Notes: generated from the letters alone by a model not told the origin. Counted from the first letter of the stretch, positions 9,324-18,784 are shown. The stretch is 64,000 nt of DNA from Thalassobius vesicularis (GCF_004799325.1 NZ_SSMD01000002.1:463927-527926), one strand, 5' to 3'. Translations and numbers: made by a program.

Positions 9324-10613
9324 TTAGTGATGGTCGGTCCTGAGCTTGCGCTCGAGGTACATGGAATAGCGGGACATGGAGAAACAGAAGACGAAGAACA
9401 GGAAGGCGATGAAGCCGTACAGTTCCCAAACGACCCCGTTCCATGCGGCGTCCGCGCGGATGGCGTTCGACAGGCCCAGCGGGTCCAGCAGGCCGATCAC
9501 CGACACCAGCGTGGTGTCCTTGAACAGGCCGATGAACGTGGACACGATGCCGGGGATCGAGATCTTCAGCGCCTGGGGCATGATGACCAGACGTTGCGAC
9601 TGCCAGTAGTCCAGCCCCAGCGAATCCGCGCCTTCGTACTGGCCCTTGGGCAGGGCCGCCAGACCGCCGCGGATCACCTCGGCCATGTAGGCGGATGCGA
9701 ACAGCGTGGCCATGATGATGACGCGCATGATGATGTCGAAGTTGGTGCCCGGCGGCATGAAGATGTTCAGCAGGGTCGACGCCACGAACAGCAGCGTGAT
9801 CAGCGGAACGCCCCGGATGAACTCGATAAAGCCGACGCACAGCGATTTGACGATCAGCAGGTCCGACCGGCGCCCCAGTGCCAGCACGATGCCGATCGGC
9901 AGCGAGCAGGCGATGGCGACGACGCCGATGGTGATCGACAGCATCATCCCGCCGAAATAGCGGCTTTCGACCGGGGTCAGGCCGATGTTCAGCACGTCAC
10001 CCAGCGTACCCGAGACCGGGCCGGCCAGCAGCAGCCACCACACCAGCGATGCGGCAACGCCTGCGATGATCCCGGCCAGGCTGCCGACGGCGCGGTCAAC
10101 GGCCTTGAACACCACGTAGCCGATCACGAAACCGGCGGCTGCGGTCAGCGGCCCCCAGATCGTCCCGCCCCACAGCATCCACGGCATGATGAACGGGAAG
10201 GCCGCCGAGAAGTAGATCAGCTTGGCCGGTACTTTTTCGGAAAACAGCACCGGGGCCAGTGCCACGAACAGCAGCACAAAGGTCAGGATCGGACGCCAGT
10301 ACAGCTCGGACGGGTAGAACCCGAACAGCAGCTGCACCCAGCGGTCCCGGATCACGCCCCAGCAGGCGCCTTCGTGACCCGCCAGGATTTCCCGGCATTC
10401 GTTCAACGAGGCCGCAGCCCAGGTCGGCGACAGCGTCCAGGACAGCAGGAACCAGACGACGTACAGGATGAATGCACCGCTGACGACGGACAGGACCGAG
10501 TTCAGCCAGCCCGAGAACAGGTTTGCGCGCATCCAGCCGATGACACCGACCGAGGTTGCGGGCGGGGCCTGCTGCGGCAGCATTTCCGTGCGAACAAAAG
10601 AGATATCGCTCAT
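9324..10613 (-). CDS. bztC: Amino-acid ABC transporter permease (BztC/AapM type)
   Basis: 429 aa, long for a His/Glu-type permease because of an N-terminal extension with several extra membrane helices (residues about 40-215). A BPD_transp_1-type core follows, with the EAA-like loop [25 protein letters not shown]. That extended architecture is characteristic of the BztB/BztC and AapQ/AapM permeases of alphaproteobacteria. It starts one base after the bztB stop and precedes bztD by 11 bases. Confidence 0.94.
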   Translation of the reverse strand: MSDISFVRTEMLPQQAPPATSVGVIGWMRANLFSGWLNSVLSVVSGAFILYVVWFLLSWTLSPTWAAASLNECREILAGHEGACWGVIRDRWVQLLFGFYPSELYWRPILTFVLLFVALAPVLFSEKVPAKLIYFSAAFPFIMPWMLWGGTIWGPLTAAAGFVIGYVVFKAVDRAVGSLAGIIAGVAASLVWWLLLAGPVSGTLGDVLNIGLTPVESRYFGGMMLSITIGVVAIACSLPIGIVLALGRRSDLLIVKSLCVGFIEFIRGVPLITLLFVASTLLNIFMPPGTNFDIIMRVIIMATLFASAYMAEVIRGGLAALPKGQYEGADSLGLDYWQSQRLVIMPQALKISIPGIVSTFIGLFKDTTLVSVIGLLDPLGLSNAIRADAAWNGVVWELYGFIAFLFFVFCFSMSRYSMYLERKLRTDHH

Positions 10614-10614
10614 G

Positions 10615-11862
10615 TTACCTCTCCACCAGTTTGACGCGGTTGTTGTACCAGTTCATCACGGCTGAGATGCTCAGACTGATGGTCAGGTAGATCAGCATGC
10701 CGATCAGAACCGTCTCCAGCTCGCGGCCGGTCTGGTTCAGCGTGATGCCCATCAGGGTGCCGGTCAGATCCATGTAGCCCACGGCGATTGCCAGGGACGA
10801 GTTCTTGGTCAGGTTCAGATACTGCGAGATCAGCGGCGGGATGATCACCCGCAGCGCCTGCGGCAGGATCACCAGGCTCATCACTCGCTTGGGACGCAGG
10901 CCCAGGGCGCTTGCGGCCTCGGTCTGACCCTTGGAGATAGCCAGGATACCGGCGCGCACGTTTTCCGCGATGAAGGCGGCGGTGTACAGCGACAGGGCCA
11001 GCCACAACGCGATCAACGAGTTGCGCATGTAAATCCCGCCCTGGAAGTTGAAGCCCTTCAGTTGCGGGTAACCCAGGTAGAACCCCAGCGCGACCAGCAC
11101 CGCGACCACGGGCAGCACCACGACGGCCATGTTGATATGCCAGGTCTTCGGGCGCTTGCCGGTGACATTCTGAATGCGGTGGGCGCGGGCATTGATGAAG
11201 TGCCGCGCGATCAGGCCGCCGGCCAGCGCGATCAGCACCGCGATCAGGTCCAGCGAAACGTCGAAACGAGCGGGCGACCCGGCAAAGAAATGCAGGTTGC
11301 CCAGGCTGTTGGTGAACAGCGGCTCGGGAACGTAGACCCCCCTGTTGGTCAGAACCAGGGCACCCGTCTCGACCCCCTTATAGGCGCGGGGTGCGGGCAG
11401 CGTCTCGATCAGGATGGCCATGGTGAACACGATCCACAACAGCACGGGCACGTTGCGGAAGGTTTCCACGTAGATGGTCATGATCCGGGCGATCAGCCAG
11501 TTCTTGGACAGGCGAGCGACGCCGATGAACACACCCAGCACCGTCGCGGTGATGCAGCCCATGACGGCCACCAGGATGGTGTTCAGGAACCCGATCACTG
11601 CGGCACGCAGGTGGGTGCTTTGGGAATCGTAGTCGATCAGGCGCTGGTTGATGTCATAGCCGGCCGGATCGGCCAGAAAGCTGAACGAGGGCTCTTTGCC
11701 CAGATCGTGCAGGTTCTGCGCCGTGTTGTTGATCAGCCAGGCGAACAGCAGCATGAATCCCAGCATCGCCACGACCTGAATGGTCATGGATCGGTACCGG
11801 GTGTCGTAAATCAGCATAGATAGCCGAAACGACTCCTTCGGAGGGTCGGTCAATGTGGTCAT
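10615..11862 (-). CDS. bztB: Amino-acid ABC transporter permease (BztB/AapQ type)
   Basis: 415 aa inner-membrane permease. One helix near residues 28-48 is followed by a soluble stretch, and the permease core has its cytoplasmic EAA loop in ALGLRPKRVMSLVILPQALRVIIP. With BztC it should form the heterodimeric channel for acidic amino acids and their amides. It is separated from bztA by 129 bp holding a strong hairpin (11952-11974), a common way to keep binding-protein mRNA more abundant than permease mRNA. Confidence 0.94.
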   Translation of the reverse strand: MTTLTDPPKESFRLSMLIYDTRYRSMTIQVVAMLGFMLLFAWLINNTAQNLHDLGKEPSFSFLADPAGYDINQRLIDYDSQSTHLRAAVIGFLNTILVAVMGCITATVLGVFIGVARLSKNWLIARIMTIYVETFRNVPVLLWIVFTMAILIETLPAPRAYKGVETGALVLTNRGVYVPEPLFTNSLGNLHFFAGSPARFDVSLDLIAVLIALAGGLIARHFINARAHRIQNVTGKRPKTWHINMAVVVLPVVAVLVALGFYLGYPQLKGFNFQGGIYMRNSLIALWLALSLYTAAFIAENVRAGILAISKGQTEAASALGLRPKRVMSLVILPQALRVIIPPLISQYLNLTKNSSLAIAVGYMDLTGTLMGITLNQTGRELETVLIGMLIYLTISLSISAVMNWYNNRVKLVER

Positions 11863-11951
11863 TGGGTGTTTCCCCGTCTTTCGGCCGGTGGTTTTTCTGC
11901 GGTCCCTGATGGGCCGGTGGCCGAATTATTCACTTGTCACAAGAGGAGGAA

Positions 11952-11974
11952 GGGCGCGGGATTTCCCCGCGCCC
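11952..11974 (-). promoter_or_regulatory. bztA-bztB intercistronic hairpin
   Basis: A perfect 9-bp G/C stem (GGGCGCGGG / CCCGCGCCC) lies 17 bases downstream of the bztA stop. The minus-strand 3' side has only a broken T tract (CTTCCTCCTC), so it looks like a partial terminator or 3'-end-stabilising hairpin rather than a full stop. By analogy with other solute-binding-protein operons, it would raise bztA expression relative to bztBCD. Confidence 0.6.
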
Positions 11975-11991
11975 CTCTGTTTTTCAAGCTC

Positions 11992-13008
11992 TTAGCGGAA
12001 GGGCGGGCTGTAGAGCAGGCCGCCATCCGTCCATTGTGCGTTCAGACCGCGCGACAGACCGATCGGGGTGTTCGAACCGATGGTCTTTTCGAACAGTTCA
12101 CCGTAGTTGCCGTTGACCTTGATCGCCTTGTAGGCCCAGTCAGCCGACAGGCCCAGCATTTCGCCCAGGTTGCCTTCGGTGCCCAGAACGCGGTTGATTT
12201 CCGGGTTGTTGGTGCCTTTGGCCAGCTCGTCGATGTTGGCCGAGGTGATGCCATACTCTTCGGCTGCGATCAGCGCGTTCAGGGTCCAGCGGGCGACGTC
12301 GGCCCATTCGCTGTCGCCATGGCGGACCAGCGGTGCCAGCGGCTCTTTCGAGATGATTTCCGGCAGCACGACGAAGTCGCCCGGGTTCTCAAAGGTGGCG
12401 CGGGTTGCGGCCAGGCCCGAGGCGTCGGTGGTGTACACGTCGCACGCACCGGCCAGGAACTGCTGCTGAGCTTCGGCGTTGGTTTCGATCGGAACCGGCT
12501 CGTAGCTGATGTTGTTGGCGCGGAAGAAGTCCGCCAGGTTCAGCTCGGTGGTGGTGCCGGTCTGGATACACACGGTGGCGCCGTCCAGCTCTTTGGCCGA
12601 GGACACGCCCAGTGCCTTGGGAACCATGAAGCCCTGACCGTCGTAGTAGTTGGTGCCGACGAATTCGAACTTCAGGTCGACATCGCGCGAGTAGGTCCAG
12701 GTGGTGTTACGGGCCAGCAGGTCGACTTCGCCCGACGCCAGCGCGGTAAAGCGGGTCTTGCCGGTGGTCGGCACGAATTCCACGGCTTCGCCATCGCCCA
12801 GAACGGCGGCAGCAACGGCGCGGCACATGCCGACGTCGAAACCGTCCCAGTGGCCGTTCGCGTCAGGTGCCGCAAAGCCCACCAGACCGGTGGTCACGCC
12901 GCAACGCAGTTTGCCGCGGGCCTTCACGTCCTCCAGGGTTCCGGCTGCGGCAACGCCTGCGGCCAGACCGGCGACAGTCAAAGCGCCCAGAAATACGGAT
13001 TTTTTCAT
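11992..13008 (-). CDS. bztA: Periplasmic amino-acid-binding protein (BztA/AapJ type)
   Basis: 338 aa. It has a Sec signal peptide (MKKSVFLGALTVAGLAAGVAAA), then the family-3 solute-binding fold: VKARGKLRCGVTTGLVGFA, WDGFDVGMCRAVAAAVLGD, NTTWTYSRD and a domain-crossover region. Its size (about 335-345 aa) fits BztA/AapJ rather than the shorter HisJ group. It captures glutamate, glutamine, aspartate or asparagine for the BztBC-D complex. It is the first gene of the operon; the upstream region holds an inverted repeat (13124-13148). Confidence 0.94.
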   Translation of the reverse strand: MKKSVFLGALTVAGLAAGVAAAGTLEDVKARGKLRCGVTTGLVGFAAPDANGHWDGFDVGMCRAVAAAVLGDGEAVEFVPTTGKTRFTALASGEVDLLARNTTWTYSRDVDLKFEFVGTNYYDGQGFMVPKALGVSSAKELDGATVCIQTGTTTELNLADFFRANNISYEPVPIETNAEAQQQFLAGACDVYTTDASGLAATRATFENPGDFVVLPEIISKEPLAPLVRHGDSEWADVARWTLNALIAAEEYGITSANIDELAKGTNNPEINRVLGTEGNLGEMLGLSADWAYKAIKVNGNYGELFEKTIGSNTPIGLSRGLNAQWTDGGLLYSPPFR

Positions 13009-13053
13009 TTTTACCTCTTCCTGATTTTCCGCCTGATTATTTTGGCGGTTGAT

Positions 13054-13148
13054 CCGATCCTCTCAGATCGGGCTAGAAACTTGAAAGGGCTCTCGCCCCT
13101 CAGTGTCCGAAGATTGGGCGGATTCAGTCCCAAAGGTCAAGGGACTGA
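13054..13148 (-). promoter_or_regulatory. bztA upstream region: inverted repeat and leader hairpin
   Basis: Perfect 8-bp arms TCAGTCCC (13124-13131) and GGGACTGA (13141-13148) surround AAAGGTCAA. Read on the minus strand the loop holds TTGACC, a possible -35, with a poor -10 (CCAATC) 17 bp on. A hairpin CCGATC / GATCGG (13054-13071) lies closer to the gene. This is a candidate operator plus leader structure; the regulator is unknown. Confidence 0.4.
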
Positions 13149-13209
13149 TGTGCAAAACGGCGCTCGCTTCGGCCGGTTTACGTCAGGGCAATGCAAAAAA
13201 ATGATCAAA

Positions 13210-13923
13210 TTACGCGAGGCGGCTCAGATCAAAGAATCGTTTCGCGTGCAGGAAGGCCTGTTTTTTCGTCGCGGCCAGCTCGGCGGCTTCCTCGTCGACG
13301 CCCCATTGTTCCTCTTGCCAGGTCTCGTCGACTCTGGACATGTCCCACAAGGTTTCGGCCGGATATGTGTCGTAAATCGCGGCGAATCCCAGGATCAGCG
13401 ACCCGCTCAGCCCGACCAGGTCATGGAACGCCGCAAGTGCAAACGAATCCATATCCCGCACGCGCTGATGCAGCCCCGCCAGAATCACCTCGTCCTGCTC
13501 GACATGCATGACGCCCGCGCCCACGTTCAGGCGCGCGCCCAGATTTTCGGCAGCCCAGTCCAGAACCGGATCCCAGGTCGCCGCCTGCCGCGCGATCAGC
13601 TCCTCGGGCGAGGTCGCCCGATAGCACAGCAGGTCCGTCCCGCCGTAATCCGCGATCAGCCCGGCCACTTCGGCGTGTTGCGTCGCCACCTTGTCCAGCG
13701 CGGCGTTGGCGCTGCGGGTGACCGGCATGATCTGCGGCTTGATCTCGCCCTCTTGTGCGTCCCACTCCTCGGCGATCGCTTGCGCCATCGCCAGCGTCGG
13801 CACCACCAGCGGAGTCTTCGCCGGCGTTTTCACCCGACGTCCGTCCAGCAACACGGTGAACCCGCCCTCGCATGCCTCGGCCGTTGCCTGTTTCCAGAAC
13901 CGTTTCGCCGTCCAGCCGCTCAT
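13210..13923 (-). CDS. ATP12 family chaperone
   Basis: 237 aa, matching the ATP12 family that helps assemble the alpha subunit into F1-ATPase in mitochondria and alphaproteobacteria. Recognisable parts are the N-terminal KRFWKQATAEACEGGFTVLLDGRRVKTPA segment, VAEEWDAQ-like IAEEWDAQEGEI, and the ARQAATWDPVLDW region. The start at 13923 is favoured over 13935 by the ATGA overlap with the upstream phosphatase gene. It is the last gene of a six-gene minus-strand run. No terminator was seen between it and bztA. Confidence 0.9.
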   Translation of the reverse strand: MSGWTAKRFWKQATAEACEGGFTVLLDGRRVKTPAKTPLVVPTLAMAQAIAEEWDAQEGEIKPQIMPVTRSANAALDKVATQHAEVAGLIADYGGTDLLCYRATSPEELIARQAATWDPVLDWAAENLGARLNVGAGVMHVEQDEVILAGLHQRVRDMDSFALAAFHDLVGLSGSLILGFAAIYDTYPAETLWDMSRVDETWQEEQWGVDEEAAELAATKKQAFLHAKRFFDLSRLA

Positions 13924-14600
13924 GCCTGCCCCCATAGTCGTGTGATCGTGTCCGCCAGTTGCGCCACCTCATGCACCACCACGTCCGCGCCGTCCAGCCT
14001 GTCGGGGGTGTGATAGCCCCAGCTGACCCCGATCGCGCGCATTCCGGCGGCCCGCGCCATCTGGATGTCGAACTCGGTATCGCCGATCATCACGGCATTC
14101 GCCGCGTCCACGCCGGTTTCCGCCAGCGCCGCCAGCAGCATCGCCGGATGCGGTTTCGAAGGGTGATGGTCCGCCACCTGTTGTGTCAGGAACAGCCCCT
14201 CCAGCCCGTGGCCCGCGATCAGCGCGTCCAGCCCACGCCGCGACTTGCCCGTCGCCACGCCCAGCAGATGCTCGGGGACCGAGGCGACCTGCCCCAGCAT
14301 TTCCCGCACGCCCGGATACATCGGGCTGCTGACCAACGTCCCCTGAGAGGAGCGCCGTTGATGGTAAATCTCCTTGTACGATTTCTCGAGGAAATCATAC
14401 GATTCGGCAGGTAAACCGGGGGTTAACCGCGGGATCGCCACGTTCAGCGACAGCCCGACAATCGCCAGAATCGCCGCCCGGTCCGGGGCTTCCAGACCGG
14501 CCGCCTCATAGGCGCCACGCATCGAGGCGACGATATCCTGCTGGCTGTCCACCAGCGTGCCGTCGACATCGAACACGATCAGCCGCAGTGGCTTGGTCAT
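13920..14600 (-). CDS. HAD family hydrolase (phosphoglycolate phosphatase-like)
   Basis: 226 aa. HAD motif I is VFDVDGTLVDS, motif III lies around GVATGKSRRGLD, and motif IV is GDTEFDIQMARAAG, with a Gph-like alpha-helical cap between I and II. It is probably a small-molecule phosphatase; phosphoglycolate is only one possibility. The ATG at 14600 overlaps the rluC-like stop (ATGA) and gives the usual distance to motif I; the longer open frame upstream belongs to rluC territory. Confidence 0.87.
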   Translation of the reverse strand: MTKPLRLIVFDVDGTLVDSQQDIVASMRGAYEAAGLEAPDRAAILAIVGLSLNVAIPRLTPGLPAESYDFLEKSYKEIYHQRRSSQGTLVSSPMYPGVREMLGQVASVPEHLLGVATGKSRRGLDALIAGHGLEGLFLTQQVADHHPSKPHPAMLLAALAETGVDAANAVMIGDTEFDIQMARAAGMRAIGVSWGYHTPDRLDGADVVVHEVAQLADTITRLWGQA

Positions 14601-15640
14601 CGCAGGCTCTCGAACGGGTCCTCGGCGGCAAGGTCCTCGGTCCAGCCGAAGGTCTCCCAGCTGTGGGCCATGTGCGGCGGCAGCGGGGCGGTAAAGGTCA
14701 CGATCTTGCGGCTGACCGGGTGTTCGATGGTCAGGCTGCGCGCGTGCAGGTGCAGCTTTTTGCTGATGACCCCGCCCAGTTGCGCGCCCCATCCGTCGCC
14801 CAGGTTTTCCTGGCCCGAGCCGCCATATTTCCCATCCCCGGCAATGGGATGGCCGATTTCTGCCATATGCGCGCGCAGCTGGTGGGTGCGCCCGGTCAGC
14901 GGCTCCATCGCCACCCAGGCGGCCCGGCTGCCGACCCGGTACAGCGTCGCATAAAGCGTATGCGCGCGTTTCGCGCCCGGCGTTGCGTCCATGTCGCGCG
15001 GGTGCACGGCGATCATCTTTTCGCCCTCACCGCTTTTGCCGTGGCCGGGGGCCTTGACCAGCCCGTACTTGATCTCGCCCAGATAGGGGTGCGGCACGCC
15101 GGCGACCAGCGCCCAGTAGATCTTGCGCGTGTTGCGGTGGCGGAAGGCGGCGGTCAGCGCCGCAGCGGCCGCACGGGTCCGCGCCAGCACCAGAATGCCG
15201 CTGGTGTCCTTGTCCAGACGGTGCACCAGACGGGGTTTTTCGTCGTAGCCAAAGGTTAACGCCTCGGCCAATCCGTCCACGTGTTTGGTCTGTTTGCTGC
15301 CCCCCTGCGTCGGCAAGCCAGCCGGCTTGTTCAGCACGATGATATCGTCGTCCTTGTACAGAACGGCGTCCTGGATCATCTTGGCGTCAGCATTGCTAAC
15401 CCGCAGTTTTTGCAGGGGCTTTTGCTCATCCGGCTCGGGCAGAGGGGGGATGCGCACCTCGACCCCGACCTCCAGCCGCGTGCTGGCTTTGCACCGCGCG
15501 CCGTCGACGCGCAGCTCGCCCTTGCGGCACATTTTTTCGACATTCCCTTGCGTCAGGTGGGTAAACTTTCGTTTCAGCCAACGGTCCAGCCGCTGGTCCC
15601 CTTCGCCCGGTCCGACAATCACAGTCTGTACACGGCTCAT
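14597..15640 (-). CDS. rluC: RluA/RluC family 23S rRNA pseudouridine synthase
   Basis: 347 aa. An N-terminal S4 RNA-binding domain (LDRWLKRKFTHLTQGNVEKMCRKGELRVDG) precedes the pseudouridine synthase domain with catalytic Asp in LVHRLDKDTSGILVLART. The size and S4 domain fit RluC/RluD-type enzymes that modify 23S rRNA; which uridines cannot be decided here, so the symbol is tentative. The ATG at 15640 overlaps the crcB stop (ATGA). Confidence 0.88.
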   Translation of the reverse strand: MSRVQTVIVGPGEGDQRLDRWLKRKFTHLTQGNVEKMCRKGELRVDGARCKASTRLEVGVEVRIPPLPEPDEQKPLQKLRVSNADAKMIQDAVLYKDDDIIVLNKPAGLPTQGGSKQTKHVDGLAEALTFGYDEKPRLVHRLDKDTSGILVLARTRAAAAALTAAFRHRNTRKIYWALVAGVPHPYLGEIKYGLVKAPGHGKSGEGEKMIAVHPRDMDATPGAKRAHTLYATLYRVGSRAAWVAMEPLTGRTHQLRAHMAEIGHPIAGDGKYGGSGQENLGDGWGAQLGGVISKKLHLHARSLTIEHPVSRKIVTFTAPLPPHMAHSWETFGWTEDLAAEDPFESLR

Positions 15641-16014
15641 TGCACGATCCCCCGGGCAACCATCAGTCCCAGCATCAGTGCGCTGATGGAAAACACCACA
15701 GAAACAAGGACATAAACGGCGGCGGTCGTGGTTTCTCCGCGCTCCCAGATCGTTACTGCATCCAGCGAGAAGGCCGAGAACGTGGTGAACCCGCCCAGCA
15801 CGCCGGTCATCAGAAGCGGCGCAAAGCGGTTGGCGCTGAGATGGCCCAGCACCACGACGATCACGCCCATGACAAAACTGCCGACGACATTCACCGTCAG
15901 CGTCCCCCACGGGAACCCAGGCCCCATCAACCGCAGCGCGGCGAAGCCCGTCAAATAGCGCCCCGAGGCACCGATCGCGCCCCCGAGGGCGACTTGCAGT
16001 AGCGTTGTCAACAT
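15637..16014 (-). CDS. crcB: Fluoride efflux channel CrcB/Fluc
   Basis: 125 aa with four predicted membrane helices. Fluc signatures are present: GGAIGASGRYLTG at the N-terminus, TLTVNVVGSFVMG (pore Asn) and GVLGGFTTFSAFSLD (the Phe-box/Na-site region). It exports fluoride as a dual-topology dimer. The start at 16014 is chosen over 16053 because it gives the normal N-terminus and follows an AGGAGG-like site. No fluoride riboswitch-like sequence is apparent in the 79 bases upstream, and the gene sits inside a housekeeping operon. Confidence 0.93.
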   Translation of the reverse strand: MLTTLLQVALGGAIGASGRYLTGFAALRLMGPGFPWGTLTVNVVGSFVMGVIVVVLGHLSANRFAPLLMTGVLGGFTTFSAFSLDAVTIWERGETTTAAVYVLVSVVFSISALMLGLMVARGIVQ

Positions 16015-16093
16015 GGCCCCCTCCTGATCGTGCACGGGCGGAAAGTCAAGCAAACCAGCTTATTTACAACGAAAATGATGCGTTCCTGCCGCG

Positions 16094-17401
16094 TCAACCG
16101 CGCCGGTCACGCAGCTTGCTGAAATACTCGACACGTTTTTTCAGCTCGCGCTCGAACCCGCGTTCAACCGGTTGATAGAGGTCCGGCCGCGCCACCCCGT
16201 CAGGGAAATAGTTCTGCCCCGAGAACCCGTCCTCGGCGTCATGATCATAGGCATAGCCCGTGCCATAGCCTTGATCTTTCATCATTTTTGTCGGCGCGTT
16301 CAGGATATGTTTGGGCGGCATGGCCGAGCCTGTCTTGCGCGCCAACGCCATCGCCGCCTTGTAGCCCGCATAGGCCGCGTTCGATTTCGGTGCCAAAGCC
16401 AAGTAAACCACCGCCTGCGCCAGCGCCAATTCCCCCTCGGGACTGCCGAGGCGCTCGTATACCTCCCAGGCGTGCAGGCAAATGGATTGCGCCTGCGGGT
16501 CGGCCAGACCGATATCCTCGACCGCCATTCGTACGATCCGGCGCGCCAGATAGCGTGGGTCCTCGCCCCCTGTCAGCATCCGTGCCAGCCAGTACAGCGC
16601 CGCGTCCGGGTCCGATCCGCGCACCGATTTGTGCAGCGCCGAGATCAGGTTGTAATGCTCTTCGCCGCCCTTGTCGTACTTGGCCGCGCGGCGCATCAGA
16701 CGGGTCGACAGCCCCTCGGTGTCCAGCTTGCCGTCGACCTTCCAGGCGGCGACCTGCTCGATCAGGTTCAACAGCGCGCGCCCGTCGCCATCCGCCATCT
16801 CCAGCAGCGCCTCGCGCGCTTCCCCCGTCAGGGGGAGATTGCGATCCAGCTCCTTCTCCGCCCGCTGCGCCAGCCGTTCCAGATCTTTAAGCGACAGCCG
16901 TTCCAGCACCAGAACCTGGGCACGGCTCAGGACAGCGGCGTTCAGCTCAAAGGACGGATTCTCGGTCGTGGCCCCGACCAGCAGGATCGTTCCGTCCTCC
17001 ATATGCGGCAGGAAACTGTCTTGCTGCGCCTTGTTGAACCGATGAATTTCGTCGACGAATAGCAGCGTCCCCTGCCCGTTCCGCGCCCGCAGCTTCGCGC
17101 CCTCGAACACCTTTTTAAGGTCCGGCACGCCAGTGAAAATCGCGCTGATCTGGACGAAATGCAGCTCTGTTTCAGCCGCCAGCAACCGCGCGATTGTGGT
17201 TTTCCCCACCCCCGGAGGCCCCCACAGGATCAGCGACGACAACGAGCCCGAGGCCAGCATCACCCCCAACGGCGCCTCTGCCCCCAACACCTGTTCTTGT
17301 CCGATCACCTCGGCCAAGCTGCGCGGACGCAACCGATCCGCCAAGGGGCGGTGCGCAGGATGGGACGCGACGGGCGCATCAGAGTTAAACAGGTCAGCCA
17401 T
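16094..17401 (-). CDS. rarA: Replication-associated recombination protein A (RarA/MgsA)
   Basis: 435 aa AAA+ ATPase acting at stalled replication forks. Walker A is GPPGVGKTTIARLL, Walker B LLFVDEIHRFNKAQQD, sensor 1 LLVGATTENPSF and the arginine finger lies near VLSRAQV. The C-terminal tetramerisation region includes the LHKSVRGSDPDAALYWLARML and YGTGYAYDHD blocks typical of RarA. It starts three bases after the degP-like stop, so the two are almost certainly co-transcribed. Confidence 0.96.
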   Translation of the reverse strand: MADLFNSDAPVASHPAHRPLADRLRPRSLAEVIGQEQVLGAEAPLGVMLASGSLSSLILWGPPGVGKTTIARLLAAETELHFVQISAIFTGVPDLKKVFEGAKLRARNGQGTLLFVDEIHRFNKAQQDSFLPHMEDGTILLVGATTENPSFELNAAVLSRAQVLVLERLSLKDLERLAQRAEKELDRNLPLTGEAREALLEMADGDGRALLNLIEQVAAWKVDGKLDTEGLSTRLMRRAAKYDKGGEEHYNLISALHKSVRGSDPDAALYWLARMLTGGEDPRYLARRIVRMAVEDIGLADPQAQSICLHAWEVYERLGSPEGELALAQAVVYLALAPKSNAAYAGYKAAMALARKTGSAMPPKHILNAPTKMMKDQGYGTGYAYDHDAEDGFSGQNYFPDGVARPDLYQPVERGFERELKKRVEYFSKLRDRRG

Positions 17402-17404
17402 GCG

Positions 17405-18784
17405 TTACAGCCTGAACCGCATGCTGACCCGCTGCAAGCCACGTTGCACGTCCAGCGACAGGGTTTTCATCCGTGCAGTCAGGGCGCGCTCGGCCGCTTG
17501 CGTATCCGGAACCTCGTCGCCATTGACGCGCAACAGGATGTCACCGGGCTGCAGGCCGGCACGCGCGCCATAGGGGCCCGGGTTTTCGACCACCACCCCA
17601 GTCGCCGACAACGGTAAGCCGAACTGCGCCAGAACGCCGGGATTAACGTTCGACAGCGTCACATCGGGCAAAACCGCCGCCTTCGTCAGGGTGCGCGTGT
17701 CCCGCGAAGGCGTTTCCGGGGCGACGATCATCGGCACCGAGACCTCATGGTTCTTGCCATCGCGGGCGTAAACCACGCGCGCATCAGCCCCCATGCCCGC
17801 CACGGTCATGCGAAACACCATCTCGGCGGGCGTGTTCACCGCCTCGCCCTGCACTTCCAGCACCACGTCGCCGGTGCGCAGCCCAGCCTTGGCAAAGGGG
17901 CTGTCGGCGTGCAGGTCCGAGATCACGATCCCACCCGGACGGTCCAGCCCCAAACCGGCGGCCATATCGGCATCCACGGGCTGGCCGCTCATCCCCGCCC
18001 AGGGGCGCTGAAAGCTGTGATTGCCTGCCGCCGCCTGTGCCAGAAACTCGGCCACCAGGTTCGAGGGGATGGCAAATCCGATCCCGTTCGAGCCGCCCGA
18101 GCGCGTCAAAATTCGCGTGTTCACCCCGATCAGATGGCCGTTGATGTCGATCAGCGCACCGCCCGAGTTGCCCGGGTTGATCGCTGCATCCGTTTGCAGG
18201 AAATAGCCGCGCGCATTACCCACGGCCGCCCCCGATCGCGCAAGCCCCGATACGATGCCGCTGCTGACGGTCTGGCCCACGCCGAACGGGTTGCCGATGG
18301 CCAGAACCAGCTCGCCGACCTCGACCAGATCACTGTCGCGCAGGGCCAGATGCGGCATGTCCTGCGCGCCCTCCAGATGCAGGATCGCAAGGTCGGCCTC
18401 TTGATCGGCCAGCATGACCTTGGCGTCGAACTCCCGCCGGTCGTTCAGCACGACCCGGATCTCGGTCGCCTCGCCCACCACGTGGAAATTCGTCACCACG
18501 ATGCCGTCCGCCGACAGGATCACACCCGACCCCAACGAATTCTGTACACGCTGACGCGTCGGCCCGACATCGCCAAAGAACTGCCGAAAAAACGGATCGT
18601 TCTGGAACGGGCTGGAGCGTTCGGCCACGATCCGCTTGGCATAGATGTTCACCACGGCGGGCGCGGCCTGTTTGACCAGCGGCGCAAAGCCAAGCTGGAT
18701 CTCCATCTGACTTGCCGGAACGCGGGTGTCGGCCAATGCGGGGCCAGAGATCGCCAGCAGCGCGATCATCAGAATGCGAAACAT
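17405..18784 (-). CDS. Do-like periplasmic serine protease (DegP/DegQ family)
   Basis: 459 aa. A signal peptide (MFRILMIALLAISGPALA) precedes a trypsin-like domain with triad His101 (TNFHVVGE), Asp131 (EADLAILH) and Ser207 (INPGNSGGAL), then two PDZ domains (about 255-345 and 375-455). It should be a periplasmic protein-quality-control protease/chaperone. The start at 18784 yields a clean signal peptide; the longer frame does not. It heads the run degP-rarA-crcB-rluC-HAD-ATP12. Confidence 0.94.
   Translation of the reverse strand: MFRILMIALLAISGPALADTRVPASQMEIQLGFAPLVKQAAPAVVNIYAKRIVAERSSPFQNDPFFRQFFGDVGPTRQRVQNSLGSGVILSADGIVVTNFHVVGEATEIRVVLNDRREFDAKVMLADQEADLAILHLEGAQDMPHLALRDSDLVEVGELVLAIGNPFGVGQTVSSGIVSGLARSGAAVGNARGYFLQTDAAINPGNSGGALIDINGHLIGVNTRILTRSGGSNGIGFAIPSNLVAEFLAQAAAGNHSFQRPWAGMSGQPVDADMAAGLGLDRPGGIVISDLHADSPFAKAGLRTGDVVLEVQGEAVNTPAEMVFRMTVAGMGADARVVYARDGKNHEVSVPMIVAPETPSRDTRTLTKAAVLPDVTLSNVNPGVLAQFGLPLSATGVVVENPGPYGARAGLQPGDILLRVNGDEVPDTQAAERALTARMKTLSLDVQRGLQRVSMRFRL

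Noticed and set aside
11866..14013. 715-codon plus-strand open frame opposite bztA and the ATP12 gene
   Set aside because: It covers two clearly recognised minus-strand genes and their intergenic region; it has no homology or domain signal and is a codon-bias shadow.
16015..16093. Possible fluoride riboswitch upstream of crcB
   Set aside because: The 79 bases between rarA and crcB show none of the expected conserved blocks or pseudoknot pairing.
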